Of a DNA stretch of 27,127 nt, positions 8,439 to 16,183 are shown one piece after another (positions within the stretch are counted from its first letter, which is position 1; every line of letters starts with the position of its first letter). The translations under genes were made by a program, and so were the position numbers. Origin of the DNA: a virus. The stretch spans positions 1 through 27,127 of the IMG/VR virus record IMGVR_UViG_3300046804_000086; one strand, 5' to 3'. The notes below the pieces were generated by a model. The model saw only the letters and a program-made list of their open reading frames with translations. It had not been told where the DNA came from and did not search any database.

Positions 8439-9035
8439 TTAGTTAGCCTCGTAGTTTGACACCCATGTCACCGTCAGGATGATGGACGGAATCGCTGGGA
8501 TGTTGCCGGTTGCGGCTACATACGGGATAACTACGTTGGTGTCCGAAGACTCCCATGCCAACTCAAAATAGTCGTTTTCTTGCAGCACAAGCACAAAGTT
8601 CCACGCCGCCACAATTTCGCTGTTGGGGCCGTCAATAACGATCTTGGTAGCCGAGTCCGGCAGGTTTACTCCGTTAATCCGGGGCCAGATATATACGGCG
8701 CTTGCTGCTCCGCCTGTTTTATCCAACTGGGCTGAAAACTGGAAGTTATAAATTCCCGTTTGAGCAACGAAGATTTTGGACGTAGGAGTACCGCGAGTAA
8801 CGGCTTGTTCAGTAACTAACGAGTTGTACTTAAATAAATTAACCGCGTTGGCAACCGGGTTCGTCTGCGTCGTGGTATCAAAATACGAACCGTGCGCGGT
8901 CGGGGAATTAACCCGATTGGCTACCTGCCTAAAGAAAAGCCGCAAAACGTTACTAAATTGATCTTGAAACCGCTGCTCGTATTGAACCGGAGCAACCGGC
9001 AAGTTCGGCGTAGATATGCCACGTGCAACGGTCAT
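8439..9035 (-). CDS. C1q/TNF-like jelly-roll virion protein, 198 aa
   Basis: The first 60 residues contain a helical segment (FQDQFSNVLRLFFRQVANRV, about 23-42) that could trimerise or attach to the tail. From about 85 to 198 the sequence looks like a C1q-like beta sandwich: GIYNFQFSAQLDKTGG, then a strand YIWPRINGVNLPDS, a central NFVLVLQENDYFELAWES and a last strand IPSIILTVTWVSN. Such domains are common receptor-binding or decoration modules in phage fibres. It lies directly after the nozzle gene with an ATGA overlap at 9032-9035, which suggests a tail-associated fibre or tip protein. The receptor is unknown. Family assignment is by pattern, not alignment. Confidence 0.65.
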   Translation of the reverse strand: MTVARGISTPNLPVAPVQYEQRFQDQFSNVLRLFFRQVANRVNSPTAHGSYFDTTTQTNPVANAVNLFKYNSLVTEQAVTRGTPTSKIFVAQTGIYNFQFSAQLDKTGGAASAVYIWPRINGVNLPDSATKIVIDGPNSEIVAAWNFVLVLQENDYFELAWESSDTNVVIPYVAATGNIPAIPSIILTVTWVSNYEAN

Positions 9036-11323
9036 CGGCGTCCATCCGGTCGAACGTCAATACGCATCACGCCCATCTGCCATGCCACGCCCAAATCGGT
9101 TGAGTCCACACGGAACGCCATCTGACGGCCACGCACTCGGGTATAGACCTGCCCCGTGTACTGCTGAATGGGTATCGTCGCAGTACGAGTAACAACTGGA
9201 CTGTCAGCGTTTGTATAGTTAGAACCCGAGTTCTGCCGAGGCCGTACCGTCAGCGTCACGCTCGGGCTTGACCCCGTAGACCCCGTGAAATTGAGGTCGG
9301 GCAACATACGCCAAACGTAACCAAAACTTTGCCCGTCTTGGATGTCAAAGTCGGACGATTCAATGTATGCCTCAATCGGCAGCGCGGGAGATACTGACGC
9401 ATCGTCGTTACCCACTTCGTGCAGCATGACTTGGTTCGGCACGTTGTAGGTCACGTAGGAATACAGGTCGTGCGAAGCAGCGGTCGTACCCTCGATGCCC
9501 CGAACACAGTCAAGCAGAGTATTACCGTCCTTGGCGGTGTAGGAAATCTTCTCCGAGTTCACCGTAATCGTGCCGGTCATCGGGAAGGTCGAAGTATCCG
9601 TCAAGGCAATCGTCGTGACTGAAGCATTGATCGACGTAGCCAAATACGCCTGTTGCACGTTGAAACTTGCAAACGGATACGTACGCTGCGTGTGCTGCGA
9701 CCAGAACGTACGGTTCAAATTACCGTAGTACCAAATCCGCTCCAGATAGTTATAGATCACGTAACGGTTGTTGATGGTGCTGTCCTGCGACGGATACAGC
9801 CACCAAATCTCGTTGTAGCCCTCGTTGGCCCCAGCGACAATCTGACTCAATTGGTCATAGTTAATGTCGCTGTAGACAAACTGACGCAGTGTGCAAGGCA
9901 GCGTCTCAACGCGCCCCGAGTACATGAAGAACTTGTCTTTACCCATCCAGTAAACAATGTTGTTCACTGTCAGCACAGCGTTCTGCGAGGCAATCGTAAT
10001 GTCTTGGTCGAGCAGCGTGAACGACCACACGAACGGAGGCCCAACGTACTGCATCGAGAAGAGCGAGGTGTCCGTCCAAATCAGGATTTCCTGACGGGTG
10101 TTGTTGGCTGTGACAATGTACGAGCCGTGTGACAGACGCTGCTCGCCTGATTGATTCGTCACTGCCGGAACCCATTCGTACGGCGAACCTTGGTCAGTCC
10201 AGCGAACCAAGAGCGGGTCAAAAGTTGTACCAAAATCCGTAGGGTCGTACGGCGTAGAACCACACGCAATTACGAAATCGTTGATAGGCGAGTCAATAAC
10301 CATATTGACTTCATTAGGTGCATGGCGACCTGCGTAACTGAACGATATGTCAGAGAGCGTATGCGAACCGATTGTCGCCGTCGAAATAGTCACAGATTGA
10401 CTAAAGTTCCACGCTGTCGTGACATACGTCCCAGAAGCGATGCCAGTTCCAGAAAGAACCGCGCCGGTATCAAGTCCGGTTACGTCGTCCAAAAGGATGG
10501 TCGTAACGCCCGATGCAAACGTAGCCAGAGCAGTGCCTTTGACCACGCTGTTGGCTTTTTCTTCAAGCGTTACGGCACGCGCCCACGTAGTCGTGTCAAT
10601 TGTCCAGAAATAAATCTCGCCCCCTCGCTGGGCAAATATGAGGTCATCGCCGTAGTTGAACATTGACCAGAGGCGCATATCGACACCTGCGCCCGTGTTA
10701 GACCCCCAGCCTCCTGCGCCCCACGGAGGCCCGCCCCAGCCTACGCCCGCACTGAATACGGCGTTGCCCGCGTCAATATCAAACTTGGCAATAACAAGTG
10801 ACCCGCCACCTGTCGTCGTGGAGGACGCAGTAGCCGAGGCATAGATCGTGAACGTATTGGCAGTGGGGGTGGACTGAATCTCGTACTGACCATTCAGCGT
10901 CAAACTGGCTACGGAAATCGCTCCCGAGAAGTCCACATAAGTGCCAATTGACGAGTTATGGGCCGAGGCCGTCACGGTGACGAGGCGACTGCCCGATGTG
11001 GTGGAGAACGGGTTCAGCGACAGGTTGAGCGAATTACCAAGCGGGGTGATGTCGTGGTACGTACCGCCAAGTTCTACATAGACCTTCTGACTTGTGCCTA
11101 TGCCAAGAAGGTTTTGGCTAACCGTACTGATCCAGTTCCACAGCATCCGGCACACACCCTTGAAGGTGCTGCCATTGATATTGATGCTCTCCCAGCCACC
11201 GATCTTTTCGGCATAGCCAGAGCGGAAGCGCACTTTGTCGCCCGCAAAGAACCCGCCCTCGTTAGCGTACGAAGTGGACTCGCGGTTGACGCCGGGGCGA
11301 AGTTCAATTTTTTGAAGGGGCAT
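9032..11323 (-). CDS. Tail nozzle / hub protein (P22 gp10-like), 763 aa
   Basis: The N-terminus (LRPGVNRESTSYANEGGFFA, then DKVRFRSGYAEKIGGW, residues 8-44) is a signature I recognise in podovirus tail proteins of the P22 gp10 / phage stabilisation type. The rest is beta-rich with regularly spaced aromatic strands (for example YEWVPAV, EILIWTDTSLFSMQY, NIVYWMGKDKFFMYSG, EIWWLYPSQDS), as expected for a beta-propeller nozzle that closes the short tail. Residues 193-207 hold the glycine-tryptophan motif GVGWGGPPWGAGGWG. The start ATG directly follows the lysozyme TAG (TAGATG). In the particle it would sit below the adaptor ring and contact the fibres. A T7 gp12-like name would be equivalent in role. 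Confidence 0.75.
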   Translation of the reverse strand: MPLQKIELRPGVNRESTSYANEGGFFAGDKVRFRSGYAEKIGGWESININGSTFKGVCRMLWNWISTVSQNLLGIGTSQKVYVELGGTYHDITPLGNSLNLSLNPFSTTSGSRLVTVTASAHNSSIGTYVDFSGAISVASLTLNGQYEIQSTPTANTFTIYASATASSTTTGGGSLVIAKFDIDAGNAVFSAGVGWGGPPWGAGGWGSNTGAGVDMRLWSMFNYGDDLIFAQRGGEIYFWTIDTTTWARAVTLEEKANSVVKGTALATFASGVTTILLDDVTGLDTGAVLSGTGIASGTYVTTAWNFSQSVTISTATIGSHTLSDISFSYAGRHAPNEVNMVIDSPINDFVIACGSTPYDPTDFGTTFDPLLVRWTDQGSPYEWVPAVTNQSGEQRLSHGSYIVTANNTRQEILIWTDTSLFSMQYVGPPFVWSFTLLDQDITIASQNAVLTVNNIVYWMGKDKFFMYSGRVETLPCTLRQFVYSDINYDQLSQIVAGANEGYNEIWWLYPSQDSTINNRYVIYNYLERIWYYGNLNRTFWSQHTQRTYPFASFNVQQAYLATSINASVTTIALTDTSTFPMTGTITVNSEKISYTAKDGNTLLDCVRGIEGTTAASHDLYSYVTYNVPNQVMLHEVGNDDASVSPALPIEAYIESSDFDIQDGQSFGYVWRMLPDLNFTGSTGSSPSVTLTVRPRQNSGSNYTNADSPVVTRTATIPIQQYTGQVYTRVRGRQMAFRVDSTDLGVAWQMGVMRIDVRPDGRR

Positions 11324-11812
11324 CTAGGCAACTCCCGACAAATACAACGCCCGTTCATCGTTGCGGCGCTTAACAAGACCCGGCAGGACTTTACCCCCTG
11401 CCTTTGTCCACTTCAGGAACTCATCGGCAGCGGCTTCAAACTCGCCGCGATTTGTCTTCATCCGAAGAGAAGACCTTTGAAGGTTTCCCAAACCGACGTT
11501 GAAGGAAAAAGAAACGAGGCTATCGAAGATTCCTTGACTATTAACAGCAGCAGGGCAAAGTCGGGCCACGCCGCGCTCAAACCGGCCAAGGTCTTGAGCA
11601 AGAATCCGATCCACCTCGTCCATGCCGAGGACGCGATCCCAGCCTGCGGGTATCGGTAGACTGCGCCGTTCTTCAAGAGGCACCTTCGTATGAGCCGGGT
11701 CAATCACGTGGCCCACCCCGACCGTCCACAAGAGAGCAGGACACCGGTAGGGTTTTAGTCTGACCCCCTCGTGGTGTTTGATCATCTTGATGGCTTCGGG
11801 GCTGGTCTTCAC
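11324..11812 (-). CDS. Endolysin, GH24 (T4-type) lysozyme, 162 aa
   Basis: The N-terminal HHEGVRLKPYRCPALLWTVG (residues 13-32) is the GH24 active-site region. E15 is the catalytic acid; C24 occupies the place of Asp20 of T4 lysozyme and T30 that of Thr26, so the triad is Glu-8aa-Cys-5aa-Thr. Cysteine at the Asp position is known in this family and tolerated in T4 lysozyme. The GVGHV after Thr and the C-terminal GLVKRRNDERALYL are also typical. No signal peptide or SAR helix is visible, so export should depend on a holin. The start is GTG 11812-11810, with AAGGG upstream; the holin-like gene stops 3 bases earlier. It cuts the glycan of peptidoglycan at the end of infection. Confidence 0.9.
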   Translation of the reverse strand: MKTSPEAIKMIKHHEGVRLKPYRCPALLWTVGVGHVIDPAHTKVPLEERRSLPIPAGWDRVLGMDEVDRILAQDLGRFERGVARLCPAAVNSQGIFDSLVSFSFNVGLGNLQRSSLRMKTNRGEFEAAADEFLKWTKAGGKVLPGLVKRRNDERALYLSGVA

Positions 11813-11815
11813 GGA

Positions 11816-12304
11816 CTAGCCCTTTTTGCCGAACGCCTGCGTTCCAAACCAGAAAGCAATGATGCTGGAGAGGATGGTCATCTCGTCATCGGAAAACACA
11901 TTCTCCATCGCAATCGCAAAGTCCACACCCTTGGTGTAGGCATACCAAATACCCGCCACATCTACGACGATGAGGAGCAATACAAAGAGATACGTCACGA
12001 TGGGACGCACCGAAGCCCGCAGGTTAATCACCCACTGCGAGGCGCCCTCACCGATCTTCATGTCGTGCTGATACAGGGCCACACGCTCTTCGGCTTGAGC
12101 CTGAATCTGAATCTGCTCAGTTTTGATTTCTTCAATGTGTGCCTGTGCCTGATAGCCCTTGGCGAGCATCTCCAGTTCACGTTCCTTCTGCATTTGAAGG
12201 ATGGCAAGTTCGTGTTTCTTGTCTTGGCGGTCTTGAAACGCCTGAAGAATCTTGGGTAAGCCGCCCGCAAGGAACGACACCAACGTGGTCAATAGCGTCA
12301 TCAT
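11816..12304 (-). CDS. Putative three-transmembrane phage holin, 162 aa
   Basis: Three hydrophobic segments are visible: residues 3-15 (short), 101-121 (PIVTYLFVLLLIVVDVAGIW, clear) and 143-154. Between the first and second lies a long Gln/Glu/Lys-rich coiled coil (about 22-80). The segment SQWVINLRASVRPIVTYLF and the final FWFGTQAFGKKG resemble a holin family found next to phage lysozymes. It lies immediately before the GH24 lysozyme gene, and its start overlaps the upstream stop as ATGA. It would sit in the inner membrane and release the endolysin. Which of the three consecutive membrane proteins is the true holin cannot be decided from sequence; this one has the best family resemblance. 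Confidence 0.7.
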   Translation of the reverse strand: MMTLLTTLVSFLAGGLPKILQAFQDRQDKKHELAILQMQKERELEMLAKGYQAQAHIEEIKTEQIQIQAQAEERVALYQHDMKIGEGASQWVINLRASVRPIVTYLFVLLLIVVDVAGIWYAYTKGVDFAIAMENVFSDDEMTILSSIIAFWFGTQAFGKKG

Positions 12305-12708
12305 TTGCTTGCCCTCACTACGTCATCGCCCTTGGTTACAGTTACGTGGTCGCCTTCGACATCGACCCGCATCGGCATCTCTTTGCGGTCAAGGCGGTCC
12401 AGTTTATTGATCAGTTCCTTGATTACGCCAAACTCGGGCTTGTCTTCTTTCTCATTAGCCCCGGCGATGTTGTTGAGCATGGAGATGAGCGCAGTCAACG
12501 AAGCCCCCAAGAGGCCCATCACGGCAGCGATCTTGTCGGCATCCAGCGCAAGGCTAGATAACACACCGATGACCACGATGGTCGTGATATAGGCGAGGCC
12601 GTGTTTGCCGATGGCTTTACCGGCCACATCCTTGGCAGACGAGTTGGCTTCAAGCCGTTGCAGTTCGGCCTTAATTTGCACTTTCAGCAGTTCAATGTCT
12701 TCGCTCAT
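12301..12708 (-). CDS. Small membrane protein of the lysis cassette (holin candidate), 135 aa
   Basis: Two predicted transmembrane helices, residues 38-55 (LAYITTIVVIGVLSSLAL) and 60-78, are joined by a short acidic loop (DADK). A charged N-terminal helix precedes them and a hydrophilic tail of about 50 residues (helix 94-110, then a beta-like VDVEGDHVTVTKGDD) follows. A two-helix hairpin with charged tail fits class II holins and antiholins. It overlaps both neighbours by ATGA (12705-12708 and 12301-12304), so the three membrane proteins are translationally coupled. It could be an antiholin or a second holin to the 162-aa protein; no closer family is recognised. Confidence 0.6.
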   Translation of the reverse strand: MSEDIELLKVQIKAELQRLEANSSAKDVAGKAIGKHGLAYITTIVVIGVLSSLALDADKIAAVMGLLGASLTALISMLNNIAGANEKEDKPEFGVIKELINKLDRLDRKEMPMRVDVEGDHVTVTKGDDVVRASK

Positions 12709-12947
12709 TTGTCGGCCTTGTCCTCTAAACGATCAAAGATAAGCCGGAGCATACCCTTGATTTCGTCTATATCGCGCTGGTAACGGGATTGGTCGCGGTT
12801 GTACGCATCTTGCGTCACATACGTCAGCGGCATATCACGCACATCCTCGTCCAGTTTTTCAATGGAACGTGAGATGTTGTTCAGTATCCAACCGCCAAAC
12901 AATCCCGCGACACCCACGATGATGTTGAACAACACCTGCGTGTCCAT
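12705..12947 (-). CDS. Small protein with N-terminal transmembrane helix and coiled coil, 80 aa
   Basis: Residues 5-24 (VLFNIIVGVAGLFGGWILNN) form one transmembrane helix; the remainder is charged, with heptad spacing at about 54-76 (DEIKGMLRLIFDRLEDKADK). There is no lipobox and no Cys. The design, a membrane anchor with soluble coiled coil, is seen in accessory lysis proteins such as inner-membrane spanins, but the soluble part seems short for reaching the outer membrane. The ATG lies 1 base after the upstream TGA and its own stop overlaps the next membrane gene. Role in lysis is inferred only from position. Confidence 0.55.
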   Translation of the reverse strand: MDTQVLFNIIVGVAGLFGGWILNNISRSIEKLDEDVRDMPLTYVTQDAYNRDQSRYQRDIDEIKGMLRLIFDRLEDKADK

Positions 12948-12948
12948 G

Positions 12949-13266
12949 TCACCCCCAAGGCAGCGGCGGGGTTTGCACAGTAGGCGCGATTTGCTGCTTG
13001 ATCTGCTCGTCTACCGCAATCTCTGTAGCGGCTTTGTCAACGCCGTTCGCCCAGATCCAACCTAGCACTTGATCTTGCGTCAGATCCGCATACGGCGTGA
13101 AGGTACCTGTCGGGCTGGGAACAGAACAAGTCGCATAAACGCTGCCATAGGTGTCGGCAAAGACCCCAGAGCAAGTCCAATGCACGTTGAAAACCACGTT
13201 TGTTTCGTTGCCTTCTTTCGTGTAGCAGTCCATCGCCGTGACAGACCAGTTAATGATCGTACTCAT
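12949..13266 (-). CDS. Small conserved phage protein, probably virion-associated, 105 aa
   Basis: The sequence is beta-rich in its first 50 residues (INWSVTAMDCYTKEG, then NVVFNVHWTCSG), has three Cys (14, 32, 47), then FTPYADLTQDQVLGWIWA and a helix ending in a Pro-rich tail (TPPLPWG). I recognise the pattern WxV...Y...FTPYxDLTxxQVxGW...PxPW from many tailed phages, where it stands near tail fibre genes. Its function is not known to me. It overlaps the upstream 55-aa gene by ATGA at 13263-13266. It could be a fibre assembly or fibre attachment protein given its neighbour; that is inference. Confidence 0.65.
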   Translation of the reverse strand: MSTIINWSVTAMDCYTKEGNETNVVFNVHWTCSGVFADTYGSVYATCSVPSPTGTFTPYADLTQDQVLGWIWANGVDKAATEIAVDEQIKQQIAPTVQTPPLPWG

Positions 13267-13430
13267 TGTTTGGATACCTCGTTAGATTCTTGTTTGGGCA
13301 ACATCGGCTCCACTTGTTCCTTGAGTTTTTGGAACAGCGGGTAAGCCCCCTGCGCCGTCGGCAACGAGCCGATCAAGTTAGTGATCGCAACGGCTTCTTC
13401 TAGGCTGACCTTCAGTTCAACGTCGGACAT
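13263..13430 (-). CDS. Small hypothetical protein, 55 aa
   Basis: ATG 13430-13428 opens a frame of 55 codons ending TGA at 13263-13265. It begins MSDVELKVSLEEAVAITNLI and reads on as one amphipathic helical region (GAYPLFQKLKEQVEPML). AGGAG lies 11 bases upstream of the ATG inside the end of the tail fibre gene, and the stop overlaps the next ATG. The helix pattern and coupling on both sides support a real gene. I do not recognise a function; small helical proteins at this position may act as fibre chaperones, but nothing in the sequence proves that. Confidence 0.65.
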   Translation of the reverse strand: MSDVELKVSLEEAVAITNLIGSLPTAQGAYPLFQKLKEQVEPMLPKQESNEVSKQ

Positions 13431-13436
13431 GGTTTA

Positions 13437-16172
13437 TCAGGCTCCTTTGAGTGCGGCGACTTCCGCTTTCAGTTCGTTAATCATTGCTTGCTGCTCTTGA
13501 ATAGCGGCGGTCAGCGTGGCAACAAGGAAAGACGTATCAATGCCTTGATACCGCGGACGAGTCTTTAATGTGTTGTCTGACTCATCTAAATATTCTTCCA
13601 TTTCATCTTTGATGCCTGTTACAGCCTCGGGAAAGACATCTTGCAATTCATGTGCAATGAATCCCTGTCCGTCGCTGTCATCTGCATTCCACTTGTAGGT
13701 GACGGGTTTGAGAGCCGCCACTTTCAACAACGCATCAGTCATCGGTTTAATATCGTGCTTGAGACGATAGTCGGATGAGGTGTTGTATGCAGTGCTGCCA
13801 GACCCAGTTCCGCTAGAGGTAATCGTTCCAAGAGCAGCGCCATTGCGGTCTTGAAACTGAATCATATACCCGGTTCCACCAGAGCCAATTACAGGGCCAT
13901 CATGTTTGATGGCAACTGCATACTGTGCGTCAGTATTGTCTCTGTTGAATAGCGCAGTAGGGAGTCCAGAAGGATACCCTTCAACATAAAGTGCTTTGTT
14001 TGCGTTGCTTCCGTTTACAACGGTTAGTTTTGCGCTAGAACTCGTTGTCCCAACAAGCAAATCTCCATCCGCACTGATTCTGGCGCGTTCGGTGTTGTTG
14101 GTTTCAAAAACTATCGGAACATTAGCAGGCGCAGCCATATACACGGCTGATGATGCGGCGTAAATATTTACGATATTCGTTCCGTTGGCTCGTAAACGAA
14201 ATCCAGCACCGGAAGTGCCATCTATATCAACCGTTCTATATCCAGAACCAAGGTCTGTGGCGGACGTTCTGCCAATCGCCAAATTCCCACTCGCATCCAG
14301 CGTCATCGCCTGCGTGAACGTGATGGCGTTTCCTGCGGTGCCGGATGCTGCGTAAGACCAAGTATGTTGTCCGCTTACAGCATTTTGCTGATACGCCAAA
14401 GCGTAGTCATTTGCATAATATTTATATGCACCGTCGTAGTACCAGTTGTAACCAACTGCGGTTTGCCCTGCTGATCCAGCAAATGCGCTGCGTACCGCTT
14501 GCAACGGCTTAAAATACGTCCACGCACTCGGCGTGACGCCCAAGCCGAGGTTGCCGGAGGAGTCAAGCAACATAGAAGGCGTGGTAAACGTGGTACCGCC
14601 ATTTGCTGTTGCACAAGTAAACTCCAAAGCACTTGCAACATAATTATTAGCCGAGATTTGCCATCCTTTTGCCGAAGCACTCGGATAAAGTGTTAGAAGT
14701 ACAGGGGTAGTTGTTCCTGTGCCGATTCGCGCATATCCAGCAACGGTCAACTTTTCTGTAGGCGAACTCGTCCCGATGCCGACGTTGTTTCCATTGCCAG
14801 CGTAAAGAATTGAAGTGCCAGCATAGTCGGCAACATTTAGCGCATAACGCGAACCGGCCCCGCCAGCCTGAATGTAAACTCCATACCCAGTCGCGCTGTT
14901 GTTGTAAAACTCACCGGGTGTTTGGTTTGCAGCGTTATATGTAAAGGATGAACTACCGCCCTGCACATTCAACCGATACGCCCCCGGCGAACTCGTCCCG
15001 ATGCCCAACCCCGTCGAGGTGAGGCGCATGGCTTCTGGCGCCGCTGTTCCTGCCGATGCTGAACCACCAGCAAAAAATTGAACATTTCCGCCGTTTGAAT
15101 AATAAACGCCAGAAATTACACCTGTGCTGTCGTAAATTGGGCTTCCGCTGTAAGTAATGTTGTACCCACCAACAAAACCACCGCCGCCGTCACCAATCGC
15201 AACTCGTGAAAATGTGGCGTTGTTCAGACGAAAATCTGTTGTTGCGCTTACGGTAGAGCCACTTGTCGTGGTGGAACTTCTAATTGCGCCAACTACATCC
15301 AACTTGACACCCGGCGAACTCGTCCCGATGCCGAGGCCCGTGGTCGTGAGGCGCATTTGTTCGGTGTTATTAGCATAAAAAACAATGTTATTAGAGCCAC
15401 CAACTCCGCCTGCAATGTATTGTGTACCTGCGGCATTAACGAAAGTTAGCGATGGGACTCCCGCAGAACCAGTAATTTTAACATCAGCATTACCCGCCGA
15501 CGTAACACCTAAATTCGTCCCATCAAACGTCAGCGCACTCCCACTCGTCGCCACCTTGCTGCCGTTCAGATACAGCACGCCGTTGGCGGTGCCGCCGGAG
15601 AGAGCAAGAGTCGTACTGATGGTTGCGGAAGACGAGGTAAGCGTCGTGATATTGGCCGAAGCAATGCTGAGGTTAGAAATGACAAGGCTGGTCAGCGTCA
15701 GGTTCGTGATCGTGGCCGAAGTCGCAGTCAACTGCGTAATGGTGGCCGAGTTGCTGCCGAAGTCTGCGATGTAATTGAGCGCGTTGACCGTATCCGTGCC
15801 GTTGGACGCCAGCACGACTTTCTTACCCTGCGGAACCGAGACGCCCGTCTGGCCCGACACCTTCACCGTCACCGCACCCGTGGTGTTGTTAAAGATGAAG
15901 TAAAGTTTCTTGTTGGCCGGGACGATCAAGTTCGTGGCAGCACCACCGGTACCCGTCAACTCAATGTACATGTTACGGGCCACGCCTGTGGCGCCGTTCG
16001 GGATGGTGATGGTGGTATCAGTACCGGTTGAAACGGCCTGAGTGACGTAACCTGAAATCGCCTGTTCAATCAGGGTTCCGAGGTTCGTATTGGTGGTGTT
16101 ACCCCAAGAACCTGCTTGGTCGCCCGTACCGATCAGTTCGATAGCAAGGTTGGTTGAATATGTACTAGCCAT
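13437..16172 (-). CDS. Tail fibre / tail spike with C-terminal S74 intramolecular chaperone, 911 aa
   Basis: The N-terminal 100 residues (MASTYSTNLAIELIGTGDQA, then SWGNTTNTNLG) look like the particle-attachment domain of many phage fibres. A repetitive segment (about 143-195) carries SATITxLT-type units, likely a trimeric stalk. The middle has repeated units of the type TGLGIGTSSPxxxLxVxG (at least five variants). The C-terminus holds an S74 peptidase/chaperone domain: SSDYRLKHDIKPM, GFIAHELQDVFPEAV and a last coiled coil (QEQQAMINELKAEVAALKG). By family analogy the chain is cut just before Ser800 once the trimer has folded, releasing about 112 residues. It would bind the host surface. Ribosome site GAGGT lies before ATG 16172. 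Confidence 0.88.
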   Translation of the reverse strand: MASTYSTNLAIELIGTGDQAGSWGNTTNTNLGTLIEQAISGYVTQAVSTGTDTTITIPNGATGVARNMYIELTGTGGAATNLIVPANKKLYFIFNNTTGAVTVKVSGQTGVSVPQGKKVVLASNGTDTVNALNYIADFGSNSATITQLTATSATITNLTLTSLVISNLSIASANITTLTSSSATISTTLALSGGTANGVLYLNGSKVATSGSALTFDGTNLGVTSAGNADVKITGSAGVPSLTFVNAAGTQYIAGGVGGSNNIVFYANNTEQMRLTTTGLGIGTSSPGVKLDVVGAIRSSTTTSGSTVSATTDFRLNNATFSRVAIGDGGGGFVGGYNITYSGSPIYDSTGVISGVYYSNGGNVQFFAGGSASAGTAAPEAMRLTSTGLGIGTSSPGAYRLNVQGGSSSFTYNAANQTPGEFYNNSATGYGVYIQAGGAGSRYALNVADYAGTSILYAGNGNNVGIGTSSPTEKLTVAGYARIGTGTTTPVLLTLYPSASAKGWQISANNYVASALEFTCATANGGTTFTTPSMLLDSSGNLGLGVTPSAWTYFKPLQAVRSAFAGSAGQTAVGYNWYYDGAYKYYANDYALAYQQNAVSGQHTWSYAASGTAGNAITFTQAMTLDASGNLAIGRTSATDLGSGYRTVDIDGTSGAGFRLRANGTNIVNIYAASSAVYMAAPANVPIVFETNNTERARISADGDLLVGTTSSSAKLTVVNGSNANKALYVEGYPSGLPTALFNRDNTDAQYAVAIKHDGPVIGSGGTGYMIQFQDRNGAALGTITSSGTGSGSTAYNTSSDYRLKHDIKPMTDALLKVAALKPVTYKWNADDSDGQGFIAHELQDVFPEAVTGIKDEMEEYLDESDNTLKTRPRYQGIDTSFLVATLTAAIQEQQAMINELKAEVAALKGA

Positions 16173-16183
16173 TTCGATTTACC

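Noticed and set aside
9653-10132. Plus-strand open frame of 159 codons, with others at 10151-10666, 10958-11659 and 16214-16930
   Set aside because: They lie opposite well-supported minus-strand genes, have Arg/His/Val-rich compositions typical of reverse shadows, lack ribosome sites and resemble no known family.
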